A stretch of DNA of 64,000 bases from Aquibium microcysteis (lineage in GTDB: Bacteria > Pseudomonadota > Alphaproteobacteria > Rhizobiales > Rhizobiaceae), in the NCBI RefSeq assembly GCF_014495845.1, contig NZ_CP061080.1:2841001-2905000 (forward strand). The letters are read 5' to 3'. Shown here piece after piece: positions 24,584 to 33,464 of the stretch (its first letter is position 1; each line of letters starts with the position of its first letter). The notes beneath the pieces are model-generated. The model did no database searches, had not been told where the DNA came from, and worked only from the letters and a program-made list of their open reading frames with translations. Made by a program: the position numbers and the translations under genes.

Positions 24584-26427
24584 CAGGCGGCATCCCCGTA
24601 GATCGACCGGATCTCGGTCCCGAACTTCTCCTCGATGATCCGCCGGCGCACCTTCATCGTCGCCGTCAGCTCGCCGTCGTCATGGTCGAGTTCCTTCGAC
24701 AGGATCAGGAACTTGCGGACGTTCTCGACGCGGGCGAAGCGGTCGTTGACGCGCTTCACCTCGCCGTCGATCAGCTCCACCACCTTCTCGTGCTGGGCCA
24801 GCGTCCGGTAGGTCGTGTACTGGATGTTGCGTTCCTGCGCCCACTTGCCGGTAGTCTCGAGGTCGATCTGGATCAGCGCGGCGAGGAAGTTGCGGCCGTC
24901 GCCGAGCAGGATCGCCTCGCGGATGTAGGGCGAGTCCTTCAGCGCGTTCTCGATCAGCGAGGGCGTGATGTTCTTGCCGCCCGAGGTGATCAGGATGTCC
25001 TTCTTGCGGTCGAGCACGTGCGCCTCGCCGCTCGCCTCCACCTCGACGATGTCGCCGGTGTGCAGCCAGCCGTCGGTAAAGGCGCGCTTCGTCGCCTCCT
25101 CGTCGAACAGGTAGCCCTTGAAGACGCTGGGGCCCCGCAGCATGAGTTCGCCGTCGGCGGCCGTCCTCTGGTCGAGACCGTCGATCAGCGGGCCGGACCG
25201 CCCGAGGGTCGTGGCGCCGGGACGCTGCGTGTGCGACACGCCCGCGCTCTCCGTCATGCCGTAGATCTGGTAGACCGGCACGCCGAGGATCCAGAAGAAC
25301 AGGAGCACCTCGGGCGAGACCGTCGCCCCGCCGCAGAAGCCGGCACGCACCCGGTTGAGGCCGAGGAAGTTGCGCAGGCTGCGGAAGCAGACGAGCGACA
25401 GCAGCGCGAAACCCAGCCGGTCGGAGAGGCTCGCGAAGGCGCCGCCATTGGCCAGCCGCCGTTCCGCGATCGGCCGGCCGCGCGCCATGCAGGCCTCGTA
25501 GACGCGCCGCTGGAACGGCGTCGTGTCCTTGACCCGGTAGGCGACGCTCTGCTGCATCTTCTCCCAGATCCGCGGCACGCCGAGGAAGCCCTTCGGCGCG
25601 ATCTCGCGCAGGTTCACCACCACCGTGTCGACGGATTCGGCAAACGAGACCGTGCAGCCCGTCACGAGCTGCAGCACGGTGGAGAAGCTGCGCTCGGCCA
25701 CGTGGCAGAGCGGCAGGTAGCACAGCACCGAATAGGTCTCGCGGGTGAGCCCGTGGATGCGCGCCACCTCGGCTGCCGAATGAAGCATGTTGCGGTGGCT
25801 GAGCATCGCCCCCTTGGGCATGCCCGTCGTGCCGGACGTGTAGACGACGATGGCGACGTCGTCGGGGCTGCCGCCGTCGATGCGGGCGTCGACGACCGGG
25901 CCGAACTCGGCCTCCATGTCGCGCCCGAGCTCCACCAGCTCGTCGAACGACATCAGCCCCGGCTCGCGGTATTGCCGCATGCCCTTCATGTCGACGCAGA
26001 CGATGTGCTCGAGATCGGGCAGCCCCCCCTCCTGCCGGCGTGCCTCCAGCACCTTGTCGGTCTGCTCCTGGTCGCCGCACACCACGATCCGCGACCGCGA
26101 ATGGCGCAGGATGTACTGCAGTTCCGGCCAGGGATTGGTCGGGTAGATGCCGAGGCAGGCGCCGCCCGCCATCTGCGCGCCGAGGTCGGCGAACAGCCAT
26201 TCCGGGCTGTCGTCGCCCGCCACCGCCACCCGGTCGCCGGGCTGGAAGCCCAGCGCGCAGAAGCCGATGGCGGCCAGCCGCGCGGTCTCGTAATAGTCGC
26301 GCCAGCTGGTGCGGCGCCACAGCCCCTGTCGCTTCTCGCGCAGCGCCAGCGCCGTCCCTTGCGTGGCGGCGTGCCGCTTCAGCACCTGCGGCATGGTCAT
26401 GCCGGCCGGATCGACGCGCCCGCTCAT
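24583..26427 (-). CDS. Long-chain acyl-CoA synthetase-type AMP-forming ligase
   Basis: 614 residues. Adenylate-forming motifs: P-loop VVYTSGTTGMPKGAMLSHRN near residues 195-214, YQIYGMTESAG near 365, and DGWLHTGDIVEVEASGEAHVLDRKKDILITSGGKNITPSLIEN near 440-480. It resembles the long-chain FACS group (ERSFSTVLQL, IYPTNPWPE). It activates a carboxylic acid to its CoA thioester with ATP. The gene sits between livG and livH with overlapping start and stop codons, so import and CoA activation are one unit. Substrate unknown; the shared operator with the Atu-like cluster suggests a branched or isoprenoid acid. Confidence 0.9.
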   Translation of the reverse strand: MSGRVDPAGMTMPQVLKRHAATQGTALALREKRQGLWRRTSWRDYYETARLAAIGFCALGFQPGDRVAVAGDDSPEWLFADLGAQMAGGACLGIYPTNPWPELQYILRHSRSRIVVCGDQEQTDKVLEARRQEGGLPDLEHIVCVDMKGMRQYREPGLMSFDELVELGRDMEAEFGPVVDARIDGGSPDDVAIVVYTSGTTGMPKGAMLSHRNMLHSAAEVARIHGLTRETYSVLCYLPLCHVAERSFSTVLQLVTGCTVSFAESVDTVVVNLREIAPKGFLGVPRIWEKMQQSVAYRVKDTTPFQRRVYEACMARGRPIAERRLANGGAFASLSDRLGFALLSLVCFRSLRNFLGLNRVRAGFCGGATVSPEVLLFFWILGVPVYQIYGMTESAGVSHTQRPGATTLGRSGPLIDGLDQRTAADGELMLRGPSVFKGYLFDEEATKRAFTDGWLHTGDIVEVEASGEAHVLDRKKDILITSGGKNITPSLIENALKDSPYIREAILLGDGRNFLAALIQIDLETTGKWAQERNIQYTTYRTLAQHEKVVELIDGEVKRVNDRFARVENVRKFLILSKELDHDDGELTATMKVRRRIIEEKFGTEIRSIYGDAA

Positions 26428-27200
26428 GCCGCGCTCCGGCTGCTGCCGAGATAGGCCTCGATCACCGCCGGGTTCGCCGCCACCTCTGCCGGCGTTCCCT
26501 CCGCGATCTTGCGGCCGTAGTTCATGACGCAGACGTGGTCGGAGATGTCCATGACGATCCCCATGTCGTGTTCCACCATGAACACCGTCATCCCCAGCTC
26601 GTCCTTCAGGTCGAGGATGAAGCGGGCGATGTCCTCCCGCTCCTCCTGGTTCATGCCCGACACCATCTCGTCGATCAGCAGCAGCTTCGGCGAGATCGCC
26701 AGCGCCCGGCCGAGTTCGACCCGCTTCTGCTGGCCGTAGGACAGCGTGCCGACCGGATGGTCGCGGATGTCCTCGATCTCGAGGAAGTCGATGATCTCCT
26801 CCACGCGCGCGCGCGCCGCGATCTCCTCGCGCCGCGTGCGGCCCCAGAACAGGGCGGCCGACAGCGGACCCGAGCGCAGGTGCGAATGCATCCCGACCAG
26901 CAGATTGTTCACCACCGTCTCGTGCTTGAAGACGGCGAGGTTCTGGAAGGTGCGGGCGATGCCGAGCCGCGCCAGCGCATGGGTCGGCAGCCGCGTCAGG
27001 TCCTGCCCCTGGAACAGGATGCGCCCTTCCGTCGGCCGGAACACGGCGCTGATCAGGTTGAACAGCGTCGTCTTGCCCGCGCCGTTCGGCCCGATCAGGC
27101 TGTAGATCTGCCCCTGCTCGACGGTCAGGCTGACCTCGTTCACCGCCACCAGGCCGCCGAACCGCTTCATCACGCCATGGAGTTCCAGGAACGCCGTCAC
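26424..27200 (-). CDS. livG: Branched-chain amino acid-type ABC transporter ATPase LivG
   Basis: About 258 residues. Walker A is GPNGAGKTTLFNLI near residues 36-49, the LivG-type signature LSYGQQKRVELGRAL and Walker B LLLIDEMVSGM follow. Two GTG starts compete: at 27200 a GTG overlaps the livF stop (GTGA) with AGAGG eight bases upstream; at 27209 the ribosome site would abut the codon. I prefer 27200. The ATPase powers the LivH/LivM channel with LivF. Its stop overlaps the CoA ligase start (ATGA). Confidence 0.9.
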   Translation of the reverse strand: MTAFLELHGVMKRFGGLVAVNEVSLTVEQGQIYSLIGPNGAGKTTLFNLISAVFRPTEGRILFQGQDLTRLPTHALARLGIARTFQNLAVFKHETVVNNLLVGMHSHLRSGPLSAALFWGRTRREEIAARARVEEIIDFLEIEDIRDHPVGTLSYGQQKRVELGRALAISPKLLLIDEMVSGMNQEEREDIARFILDLKDELGMTVFMVEHDMGIVMDISDHVCVMNYGRKIAEGTPAEVAANPAVIEAYLGSSRSAA

Positions 27201-27985
27201 GACAGCCACCTCTTGCGGCGCTTGTAGTGCTTCACGTCGCGCATGCTCCTGCGTTCGCCGCCCGAGAAACCGAGGTAGAATTCCTGCACGTCGTGGTTCG
27301 AGCGCAGCTTGTCCGCCGGTCCGTCGAGCACGATCCGCCCGTTCTCGATGATGTAGCCGTAGGAGGCCGTCTGCAGCGCCAGCTGCGCGTTCTGCTCGAC
27401 CAGCAGCACCGTCATGGCGCTCTCGGCATTGAGCTTGACGATCGCCTCGAAGATCGTCTCGACGATCTGCGGCGCGAGCCCGAGCGACGGCTCGTCGAGC
27501 ATCAGGAGCCGCGGCCGGCCCATCAGCGCGCGTCCCACCGCCACCATCTGCTGCTCGCCGCCCGACAGGTAGCCCGAAATCTGCGTTCGCCGCTCCTTGA
27601 TGCGCGGAAACAGGCGATAGACCGTCTCCAGCCCCTCGGCGGTCTCCGACCGGCTGCGCGTGAAGCCGCCCATGACGAGGTTTTCCTCCACCGTCAGGGT
27701 GGAAAACAGCGCCCTGCCCTCCGGCACCTGCAGCAGCCCCTTGCGGACGATGTCGCGCGGCGCGGCCCCCGAGATCCGCTCGCCCTCGAGCAGGATCGAG
27801 CCGCTCATGATCTCGCCGTCCTCCTGGTAGAGCACGCCCGAGATCGCCTTCAGGATCGTCGACTTCCCCGCGCCGTTCGAGCCGAGCAGCGCCACGATGG
27901 CGCCCTGCGGAACCTCGAGCGACACGTCGCGCACCGCTTCGATGGCGCGGTCGTAGAGGATCTGGATGTTGTTCAAAGCGAGCAT
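27197..27985 (-). CDS. livF: Branched-chain amino acid-type ABC transporter ATPase LivF
   Basis: 262 residues starting MLALNNIQILYDRAIEAVRDV. Walker A is LLGSNGAGKSTILKAI, signature SGYLSGGEQQMVAVGRALM, Walker B LLMLDEPSLGLAPQIVETIF, all in LivF form. A 30-residue basic C-terminal tail (GGERRSMRDVKHYKRRKRW) extends beyond the usual end. First gene of the minus-strand operon; its promoter (-35 TTGACA at 28207-28212) is overlapped by the TetR-type operator at 28169-28187, and a weaker half-conserved site lies at 28004-28022. Confidence 0.9.
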   Translation of the reverse strand: MLALNNIQILYDRAIEAVRDVSLEVPQGAIVALLGSNGAGKSTILKAISGVLYQEDGEIMSGSILLEGERISGAAPRDIVRKGLLQVPEGRALFSTLTVEENLVMGGFTRSRSETAEGLETVYRLFPRIKERRTQISGYLSGGEQQMVAVGRALMGRPRLLMLDEPSLGLAPQIVETIFEAIVKLNAESAMTVLLVEQNAQLALQTASYGYIIENGRIVLDGPADKLRSNHDVQEFYLGFSGGERRSMRDVKHYKRRKRWLS

Positions 27986-28003
27986 CGCCCGGCCGTGATC
28001 CCG

Positions 28004-28022
28004 TAATGAATGACGCTTATCT
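28004..28022. promoter_or_regulatory. Weak fourth copy of the TGATGAA-N5-TTCATTA operator
   Basis: Left arm TAATGAA is intact, the right arm CTTATCT keeps only four of seven bases. It lies 19 bases before the livF start. Listed as a possible auxiliary site only. Confidence 0.25.
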
Positions 28023-28168
28023 GCAGAGAAGCGAACGCTGAACGCATGATCGAAGGCCGACGGGCCTCGCCGCCGTTTCGGCACCCGAAACGCATGGATT
28101 CTCCGACATGCCCCCTCCCGCAACGCTCGATCGCGCTTTCGATCCACCTCTTGCTTCTTGCGGCCGGA

Positions 28169-28187
28169 TGATGAATTGTGTTCATTA
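28169..28187. promoter_or_regulatory. Putative TetR operator, copy 1 (livF / enoyl-CoA hydratase promoter)
   Basis: Inverted repeat TGATGAA-ttgtg-TTCATTA in the 261-base divergent region. The arms are identical to those of the copy at 44883-44901 in the Atu-like cluster. It covers the -10 region of the minus-strand promoter whose -35 (TTGACA) is at 28207-28212, which fits repression. Assigned to the TetR protein encoded at 29059 by proximity. Confidence 0.65.
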
Positions 28188-28212
28188 ACGGGTGAAGCCG
28201 CCGCTTTGTCAA
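28183..28212 (-). promoter_or_regulatory. Putative promoter of the livF operon
   Basis: Minus strand: TTGACA (28212-28207), spacer of 17-18 bases, then GTTAAT/TTAATG as -10, overlapping the operator. Sigma70-like by sequence only. Confidence 0.5.
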
Positions 28213-28246
28213 CCCGGAATTCGATGACGTCCCGCGGAGCAGAGAA

Positions 28247-29062
28247 ATGACCTCGACAGAGTTGAGCCCACCGGCTGCCATCGACTGGCCGGCCGACGGC
28301 ATCGCCCGGATCACCCTCGCCCGCGGCGACGCGCACAACACCCTCACGACCGAACTCCTCGCCGCGCTGGAGGACCGGTTCGGCGAGGCCGAGGCCGCCG
28401 GCGCGCGCGTGCTGATCGTCACCGGCTCGGGCAGGACCTTCTGCGGCGGCGCCCATATCCGCTACTTCACCGATCCCGCCTCGCCCCTCTACGCCGACCC
28501 GCGCGCCATCCGCGACTATGTCCGCCGCATCCTCCAGGTGTTCGCGCGGCTGCGCGACGGCCCCTTCGTCACAGTCGCCGCCATCGGCGGCCACGCGCTC
28601 GGCGGCGGCTGCGAACTCGCCCTCGCCTGCGATTTCCGGCTGATGGCCGACGGGCCGCGGATCGGGCTCACGGAAACGCGGCTCGGCGCCGTGCCGGGCG
28701 GCGGCGGCGTCCAGATGCTGTCGCGCCTCGTCGGCCGGGCGAAGGCCCTGGAGATCGCCCTGCCCGGCGAGTCGTGGTCGGCGCGCGAGGCGCTGGGCTT
28801 CGGCCTCGTGACGACGGTTCACCCGCAAGCGGAACTCGAGCAGGCGTCGCTCGCCTTCGCCCGCCGCTTCCTCGCCTGCAGCCCGATTTCCGTTGCGGAG
28901 ACGAAACGGGCGCTGTACCGCTGCGAGACCGCGACGGCCGAGGAAGCCGACAGGATCGCGCTCGACGCCGTCGCGGTCGCAGCAGCAGGGCCCGAGTGGC
29001 GGGAGGGCATGACCGCCTTCACCGAGAAGCGGGCCCCGTCCTTCCGCATGGAGGCTCGATGA
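28247..29062 (+). CDS. Enoyl-CoA hydratase/isomerase family protein
   Basis: 271 residues. Crotonase-fold features: oxyanion-hole segments GSGRTFCGGAHIRYF near residues 62-76 and AAIGGHALGGGCELALACDFRLMADG near 108-133, then GLTETRLGAVPGGGGVQMLSRLVG with the Glu that commonly acts in hydration. Hydrates or isomerises an enoyl-CoA. Its stop overlaps the TetR gene start (ATGA), so enzyme and regulator are coupled. Divergent from livF with a shared operator, consistent with beta-oxidation of the CoA ester formed by the adjacent ligases. Confidence 0.88.
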   Translation: MTSTELSPPAAIDWPADGIARITLARGDAHNTLTTELLAALEDRFGEAEAAGARVLIVTGSGRTFCGGAHIRYFTDPASPLYADPRAIRDYVRRILQVFARLRDGPFVTVAAIGGHALGGGCELALACDFRLMADGPRIGLTETRLGAVPGGGGVQMLSRLVGRAKALEIALPGESWSAREALGFGLVTTVHPQAELEQASLAFARRFLACSPISVAETKRALYRCETATAEEADRIALDAVAVAAAGPEWREGMTAFTEKRAPSFRMEAR

Positions 29063-29766
29063 ACAGCGGCACCCCCCGCCGGCAGGTCTTCCGTCTCTCC
29101 CGCGAGCAGCGCGTCGCCGAGATCATGTCGGCCGCCCGCGCCGTCTTCCGCGAGAAGGGCTACGAGGACGCGCCCCTTTCCGACATCGCCGAGCGCGCCA
29201 ACGTGGTCGAGGGCAGCATCTACCGCTACTTCGAGAACAAGCGCGACCTGCTCGTCAAGGTGATCGAGGACTGGTACGAGGGCATGCTGGCCGACTACGA
29301 CCTGCAGCTTTCCGGGATCCGCGGCACCCGCAACCGGCTGCGCTTCATGATCTGGCGGCACCTCGCGACCATCCACGAGGAGCCGGCGCTCTGCAACCTG
29401 ATGTTCCAGCACCTGCGCACCGGCCGCGACTACAGCAGCACCGCCGTGCACGAGCTCAACCGCGAATACACCCGCCGCACGCTCGACATCATCAAGGAGG
29501 GCATGGCGGCCGGCGAACTGCGCGAGGACGTGCCGCTGCGGCTGATCCGCGACATGATCTACGGCTGCACCGAGCATCGAACCTTCGCCTATCTCCGCGG
29601 CGAGGGCGACTTCGACCCGGACACGACCGCCGACATGATCGCCGACCTCGTGCTGAGCGGGCTCGAACGCCGCCGGCCCGAGACGTCCCCCGCCCCGGAT
29701 CTCGCCGAGCGGCTGGAGCGGGTGGTGGCGCGGCTGGAAGCGATCACCGGTCCGGCGACGCCCTGA
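29059..29766 (+). CDS. TetR-family transcriptional regulator
   Basis: 235 residues. The DNA-binding domain is at residues 12-65 (QRVAEIMSAARAVFREKGYEDAPLSDIAERANVVEGSIYRYFENKRDLLVKV). The ligand-binding region is like those of acyl-CoA-responsive TetR repressors, with an extra C-terminal helical tail (LAERLERVVARLEAI). The ATG at 29059 overlaps the enoyl-CoA hydratase stop and follows GGAGG. It is the only TetR gene in the window and the obvious candidate to bind the repeated TGATGAA-N5-TTCATTA sites at 28169, 44883 and 45004. Its effector would then be an acyl-CoA. Binding is inferred. Confidence 0.88.
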   Translation: MNSGTPRRQVFRLSREQRVAEIMSAARAVFREKGYEDAPLSDIAERANVVEGSIYRYFENKRDLLVKVIEDWYEGMLADYDLQLSGIRGTRNRLRFMIWRHLATIHEEPALCNLMFQHLRTGRDYSSTAVHELNREYTRRTLDIIKEGMAAGELREDVPLRLIRDMIYGCTEHRTFAYLRGEGDFDPDTTADMIADLVLSGLERRRPETSPAPDLAERLERVVARLEAITGPATP

Positions 29767-29811
29767 GGGGCACCGGACCGCACGGGAGGGCGGATCGGCA
29801 GGGAGGATCTG

Positions 29812-31431
29812 ATGCAGTCACCAACACAGGCACCGTCCACGGCGCCGTCACCGGCACCATCACCGGCGCCATCACAGGCGCCGTCACAGGCGCCGGCAAC
29901 CGCGCCGGCCTGGCGGCAGGAGGTCGCGGCCGCCGGCCGCCTCACCGTCCACGGCCTCTTCCGCGCCTGCGCACGGCGCGACCCCGGGGCGTTGGCGCTG
30001 GAACAGGGCGCGCGCCGCCTCAGCTACCGTGAGGTCGACCGCCGCGTGCTGTCGCTGGCGGCTGCCCTGCACGGGCTCGGCCTGCGCCGCGGCGACCGGC
30101 TGGCGCTGCTCTCGGAGAACCGCATCGAATATGCCGAGATCGAGCTCGCCTGCGCAGCCCTCGGCGCCATCGTCGCCTGCCAGAACTGGCGCCTGGCGCC
30201 GGCCGAACTGCAGCACTGCATCGATCTCGTCGACCCGGCCCTGATCGTCGTCTCCGCGCGGTTCGAGGCGGTGCTTTCGGCCCTCGACGTCGGCACGCGC
30301 CGCCCCCTCGTCCTCGAGCGCGACTACGACGCCCTTCTCGCATCGCCGCCCCTCGACCGCCTGCCGGACGTCGACCCCGAGGACGGGCTCGTCATCCTCT
30401 ACACCAGCGGCACCACCGGCCTGCCCAAGGGCGCGCTGATCAGCCACCGCGCCGAGATCGCCCGCAACATGGTGCTGCGCGTCGACATGCATGCGACCGA
30501 GCGCGACGGCTTCGTCGCCTGGGCGCCGATGTTCCACATGGGCTCCACCGACCAGGTGCTCGGCGCGCTGATGTCGGGCGCCACCGTGATCGTCGTCGAC
30601 GGCTTCGACGCCGAGGCGATCGTCGGCGCCATGGAGCGGCACGAACTGGGCTGGATGCTTTTGATGCCGGGTTCGATCGAGCCGGTCGTCGAGTTGCTCG
30701 CCCGCACCGGCCGCCGCCCGAAGAGCATCCGCGCCGTCGGCGCCATGGCCGACCTCGTCCCGCGGCACATGATCGCCGAACTGTCGCGGCTGACGAACGC
30801 CCCCTATCTCAACAGTTTCGGCGCGACCGAGACCGGCCTGCCGCCCGCCTCCTCGCACCTCATTCCCGCGGGCACGATCCCGGAAAGCCTCTCCAAGCGC
30901 CGCAGCGCCTTCTGCGACCTGCGCCTCCTCGACGCCGACGGCAACGAGGTGCCCGACGGCGAGCCCGGCGAGGCGGCCGTGCGCGGCCCCACCGTCTTCA
31001 GCGGCTACTGGAACGCCGACGCCACCAACGCCCGCGACTTCGCCGGCGGCTGGTTCCGCATGGGCGACCTCTTCCGCCGCAACCCCGACGGCACCTACGA
31101 CTTCGTCGACCGCGCCAAGTACATGATCAAGTCGGGCGGCGAGAACATCTATCCCGCCGAGATCGAGCGCGTGCTCCTGTCCGACCCGCGCATCCGCGAC
31201 GCCGTCGTCGTGCGCCGGCGCGACGACCGCTGGGGCGAAGTCCCCGTCGCCTTCGTCGCCCGCACCGACGAAACCCTCACCGCCCCCGACATCGAAACCC
31301 TCTGCCGCACCCACCTCGCCGGCTACAAGCGGCCAAAGGCGGTGCATTTCGTGGCGTTCGAGGATTTTCCGCGGAGTACGACGGGGAAGATTTTACGGCA
31401 TGAGATGGAGGAGAGGGTGGGGCGGGGGTGA
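29812..31431 (+). CDS. Acyl-CoA synthetase (AMP-forming ligase)
   Basis: 539 residues. ANL-superfamily motifs: VILYTSGTTGLPKGALISHRAE near residues 198-219, YLNSFGATETGLP near 335, GWFRMGDLFRRNPDGTYDFVDRAKYMIKSGGENIYPAEIE near 410-450 and the C-terminal Lys in PRSTTGKILRHEM. Residues 1-32 are a low-complexity Ser/Pro/Ala/Gln extension encoded by an imperfect 12-base tandem repeat; the ribosome site GGGAGGATCTG before the ATG supports its translation. Second ligase of the locus, last gene of the hydratase-TetR unit and last gene before the low-GC island. Probably activates a second acid or an intermediate. Confidence 0.88.
   Translation: MQSPTQAPSTAPSPAPSPAPSQAPSQAPATAPAWRQEVAAAGRLTVHGLFRACARRDPGALALEQGARRLSYREVDRRVLSLAAALHGLGLRRGDRLALLSENRIEYAEIELACAALGAIVACQNWRLAPAELQHCIDLVDPALIVVSARFEAVLSALDVGTRRPLVLERDYDALLASPPLDRLPDVDPEDGLVILYTSGTTGLPKGALISHRAEIARNMVLRVDMHATERDGFVAWAPMFHMGSTDQVLGALMSGATVIVVDGFDAEAIVGAMERHELGWMLLMPGSIEPVVELLARTGRRPKSIRAVGAMADLVPRHMIAELSRLTNAPYLNSFGATETGLPPASSHLIPAGTIPESLSKRRSAFCDLRLLDADGNEVPDGEPGEAAVRGPTVFSGYWNADATNARDFAGGWFRMGDLFRRNPDGTYDFVDRAKYMIKSGGENIYPAEIERVLLSDPRIRDAVVVRRRDDRWGEVPVAFVARTDETLTAPDIETLCRTHLAGYKRPKAVHFVAFEDFPRSTTGKILRHEMEERVGRG
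29822..29899 (+). repeat. Imperfect 12-base tandem repeat inside the CoA ligase N-terminus
   Basis: About six imperfect copies of a GGCGCCATCACC-like 12-mer, kept in frame and encoding Ser/Gln-Pro-Ala repeats in the first 32 residues of the ligase. Confidence 0.7.
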
Positions 31432-32002
31432 AGGGGGCGGGAGGCGAGAGGAAGGGCGGCGGGATTGGGGCCCGCTGCGGACTGTCCGGTTGTGGTCCGA
31501 GAAGCTGAGAAAGCCGGCGTTCGGCCAACGCCTGCATGTCGGCCACCCGAAGCGCCGCGGATGTCACACGACACGTAATTTCGTTCGGTTCCGCCTGTCG
31601 GCAAGTTCGATCGCGGCTAACATGCGATCTGTTTCTGGGCATCAAGATTCGAACAGCTCAAAATGCGCTGCCTACTCAGTAATGGTTCTCGCGGGATACC
31701 GTCCCCTGCTAACGCTCGATCCGTCACGCGGGCCGATCAACAAACTGATCTCACGGCTTCAACCGGACGAGCGGAATCCCGCAGACTGCGACCGCCCGAT
31801 TTATAGGGCCGGATTATCGGGCTGGATGGCGGCATGAGCCGACCTGCTCCGACATGTTCGAATTGGAAAAACTGTGGTTGTATGGCAGTTCTTCCGGCCT
31901 GGATGCCGACGACAGCCGACGGCAGGCGAATGAAGGCAGGGAGAGGATAGATGTCAACAAGTTATCATATAACAGCGACTATCCAAACACAACCGCATCT
32001 AT
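31432..32002. other. 571-base intergenic region, left edge of the low-GC island
   Basis: Base composition drops through this stretch, from the high-GC ligase gene to AT-richer island DNA (obvious from about 31600). No open frame here looks like a real protein on either strand. I see no tRNA or obvious integration site. The only structured sequence is the GTTAT-N3-ATAAC repeat at 31961-31973. Confidence 0.5.
31961..31973. promoter_or_regulatory. Inverted repeat before the methyltransferase operon
   Basis: GTTAT-cat-ATAAC, a perfect 5-base-arm repeat in AT-rich sequence 30 bases before the first possible start of the operon. The ATATAAC part could also serve as a -10 element. Operator or promoter, not distinguishable by eye. 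Confidence 0.4.
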
Positions 32003-33463
32003 ATGCTGAAGGATCGGGATGTTAAGGAGAGGCCCGAAGAGGTAGAACATAAAGTGATAGAAAAGGTACACAACATGGGGGTGGAGTGCAAGCCATCGCC
32101 GGCTTCACGCCAAGTCATCGATCTCACTCGGGATTGGGGAGACTGGGATTCAGTATCACTTTATCTCGACCGATGCCAAGTAGATACGCCAAGAGAACTC
32201 GTGCGGGCTGCTTGGGATCACGTCAATTTACTCCGTACGCGCATTGGAAAAGTGCTTGATCTGGGTGCTGGCGATGCGCGCTTCGCGGTGGGTGGCACAT
32301 ATGAAGAATACATTGGCTACGAGATCGACGCAGAGCGATGCGCGAATGCTCAACTTCCTGACGGTGCTCGGTTGGTCAATCGGTGCGCGTTCTCCGACGA
32401 AATTGAGGACGCAGATCTTTCAATTGGGAACCCACCGTTTGTCCGCAATCAGGACTTGCCCACGGGCTGGCGCGAACAGGCGTCTAATGTGCTGCGGCGA
32501 CGACTGGGCATCAATGTGTCCGGTCTCGCTAACGCATGGCAGTACTTTTTCCTGCAATCACTGGCAAGCCTTAAAGATGACGGCCTATGCGTACTTGTCA
32601 TCCCTTTCGAGTGGGTTTCTCGGCCGTCGGCTCGTGCACTGCGCGACTACATCGCCCATCAGCGCTGGGAAGTAAACGTTTACCGATTGATAGACACAAC
32701 TTTCGACAGTGTTCTGACAACCTCATCAATCACGATCGTTGACAAAGCCAAACGAAATGGTCGCTGGAGCTATTTCGAGGAGAATGCGGACGGCGCCTAT
32801 CTGCCGCTCCAATCTGCCAGCGGCTCGGGGGCCGGTGTAATCGACTATGTTCGAAGGAGCGACATCCCGGAAGGAGCCCCACGCGCCATACGCGGACTGA
32901 GCCCCGGCACACAGAAGGTTCTCACACTCACTGAGGGTGAACGCGCGCGAAGCGGCTTGGCGATTGGGCGCGATGTGGTCCCGTGCATCACCACGCTTCG
33001 CGTCCTTCCCGGAAACGTGCGCGACCTAAATGAGCTGGCCTTCAAACGCTACTACCGGATGCCTGGCCAAAAGTGCTGGCTCATACGAACCGATGTAGCG
33101 CCCAGCGCCATGCTTGCCGCCTATCTCAATGCAGTTCCGCCAAGCGATTACCAGACCGCTACGTGCCTTGAGCGGGAAAAGTGGTGGGCCTTCAAGATGC
33201 CTCCTATCCCCGAGGTTCTGATCGCTCAAAGTTTCAAGGGCAAGTTCCCGAAGGGCGTCCGAAACACGATAGGCGCCCGGGCCGTCGGTGGTGTTTCGGG
33301 CATCTACAATACTTGCGAGGAACAGATCACAACAATCGTTGACGGACTTGATGGCGAAGACCTGCGTGACAGGGTTGTGGCCCACTCAAATGGACTACGG
33401 AAGATCGAGATAAATCAGCTGAATACCCTTCTGCTACGTCATTTTGTAACGGTAGGAAACTAG
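32003..33463 (+). CDS. N6-adenine DNA methyltransferase (Eco57I/TaqI-like)
   Basis: Up to 486 residues. SAM-binding motif I is VLDLGAGDARF near residues 84-94 and the catalytic motif IV is NPPF at 143-146, in the gamma-class order used by N6-adenine methyltransferases of type IIG and TaqI-like systems. The region after about residue 270 could be a target-recognition domain. No nuclease motif is visible in it or next to it. Start uncertain: ATG 32003 has no ribosome site, ATG 32075 has AAAAGG eight bases upstream; both keep the motifs. First gene of a four-gene island operon, one base before the kinase gene. It may mark self DNA for the system. Confidence 0.85.
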   Translation: MLKDRDVKERPEEVEHKVIEKVHNMGVECKPSPASRQVIDLTRDWGDWDSVSLYLDRCQVDTPRELVRAAWDHVNLLRTRIGKVLDLGAGDARFAVGGTYEEYIGYEIDAERCANAQLPDGARLVNRCAFSDEIEDADLSIGNPPFVRNQDLPTGWREQASNVLRRRLGINVSGLANAWQYFFLQSLASLKDDGLCVLVIPFEWVSRPSARALRDYIAHQRWEVNVYRLIDTTFDSVLTTSSITIVDKAKRNGRWSYFEENADGAYLPLQSASGSGAGVIDYVRRSDIPEGAPRAIRGLSPGTQKVLTLTEGERARSGLAIGRDVVPCITTLRVLPGNVRDLNELAFKRYYRMPGQKCWLIRTDVAPSAMLAAYLNAVPPSDYQTATCLEREKWWAFKMPPIPEVLIAQSFKGKFPKGVRNTIGARAVGGVSGIYNTCEEQITTIVDGLDGEDLRDRVVAHSNGLRKIEINQLNTLLLRHFVTVGN

Positions 33464-33464
33464 C

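Noticed and set aside
31432..32002. tRNA or phage attachment site at the left edge of the island
   Set aside because: No cloverleaf-forming sequence and no direct repeat matching the right edge was found by eye.
32003..33463. Classical type II or type IIG restriction-modification system
   Set aside because: The methyltransferase has no N-terminal nuclease motif and none of the three neighbours shows a recognisable restriction nuclease.
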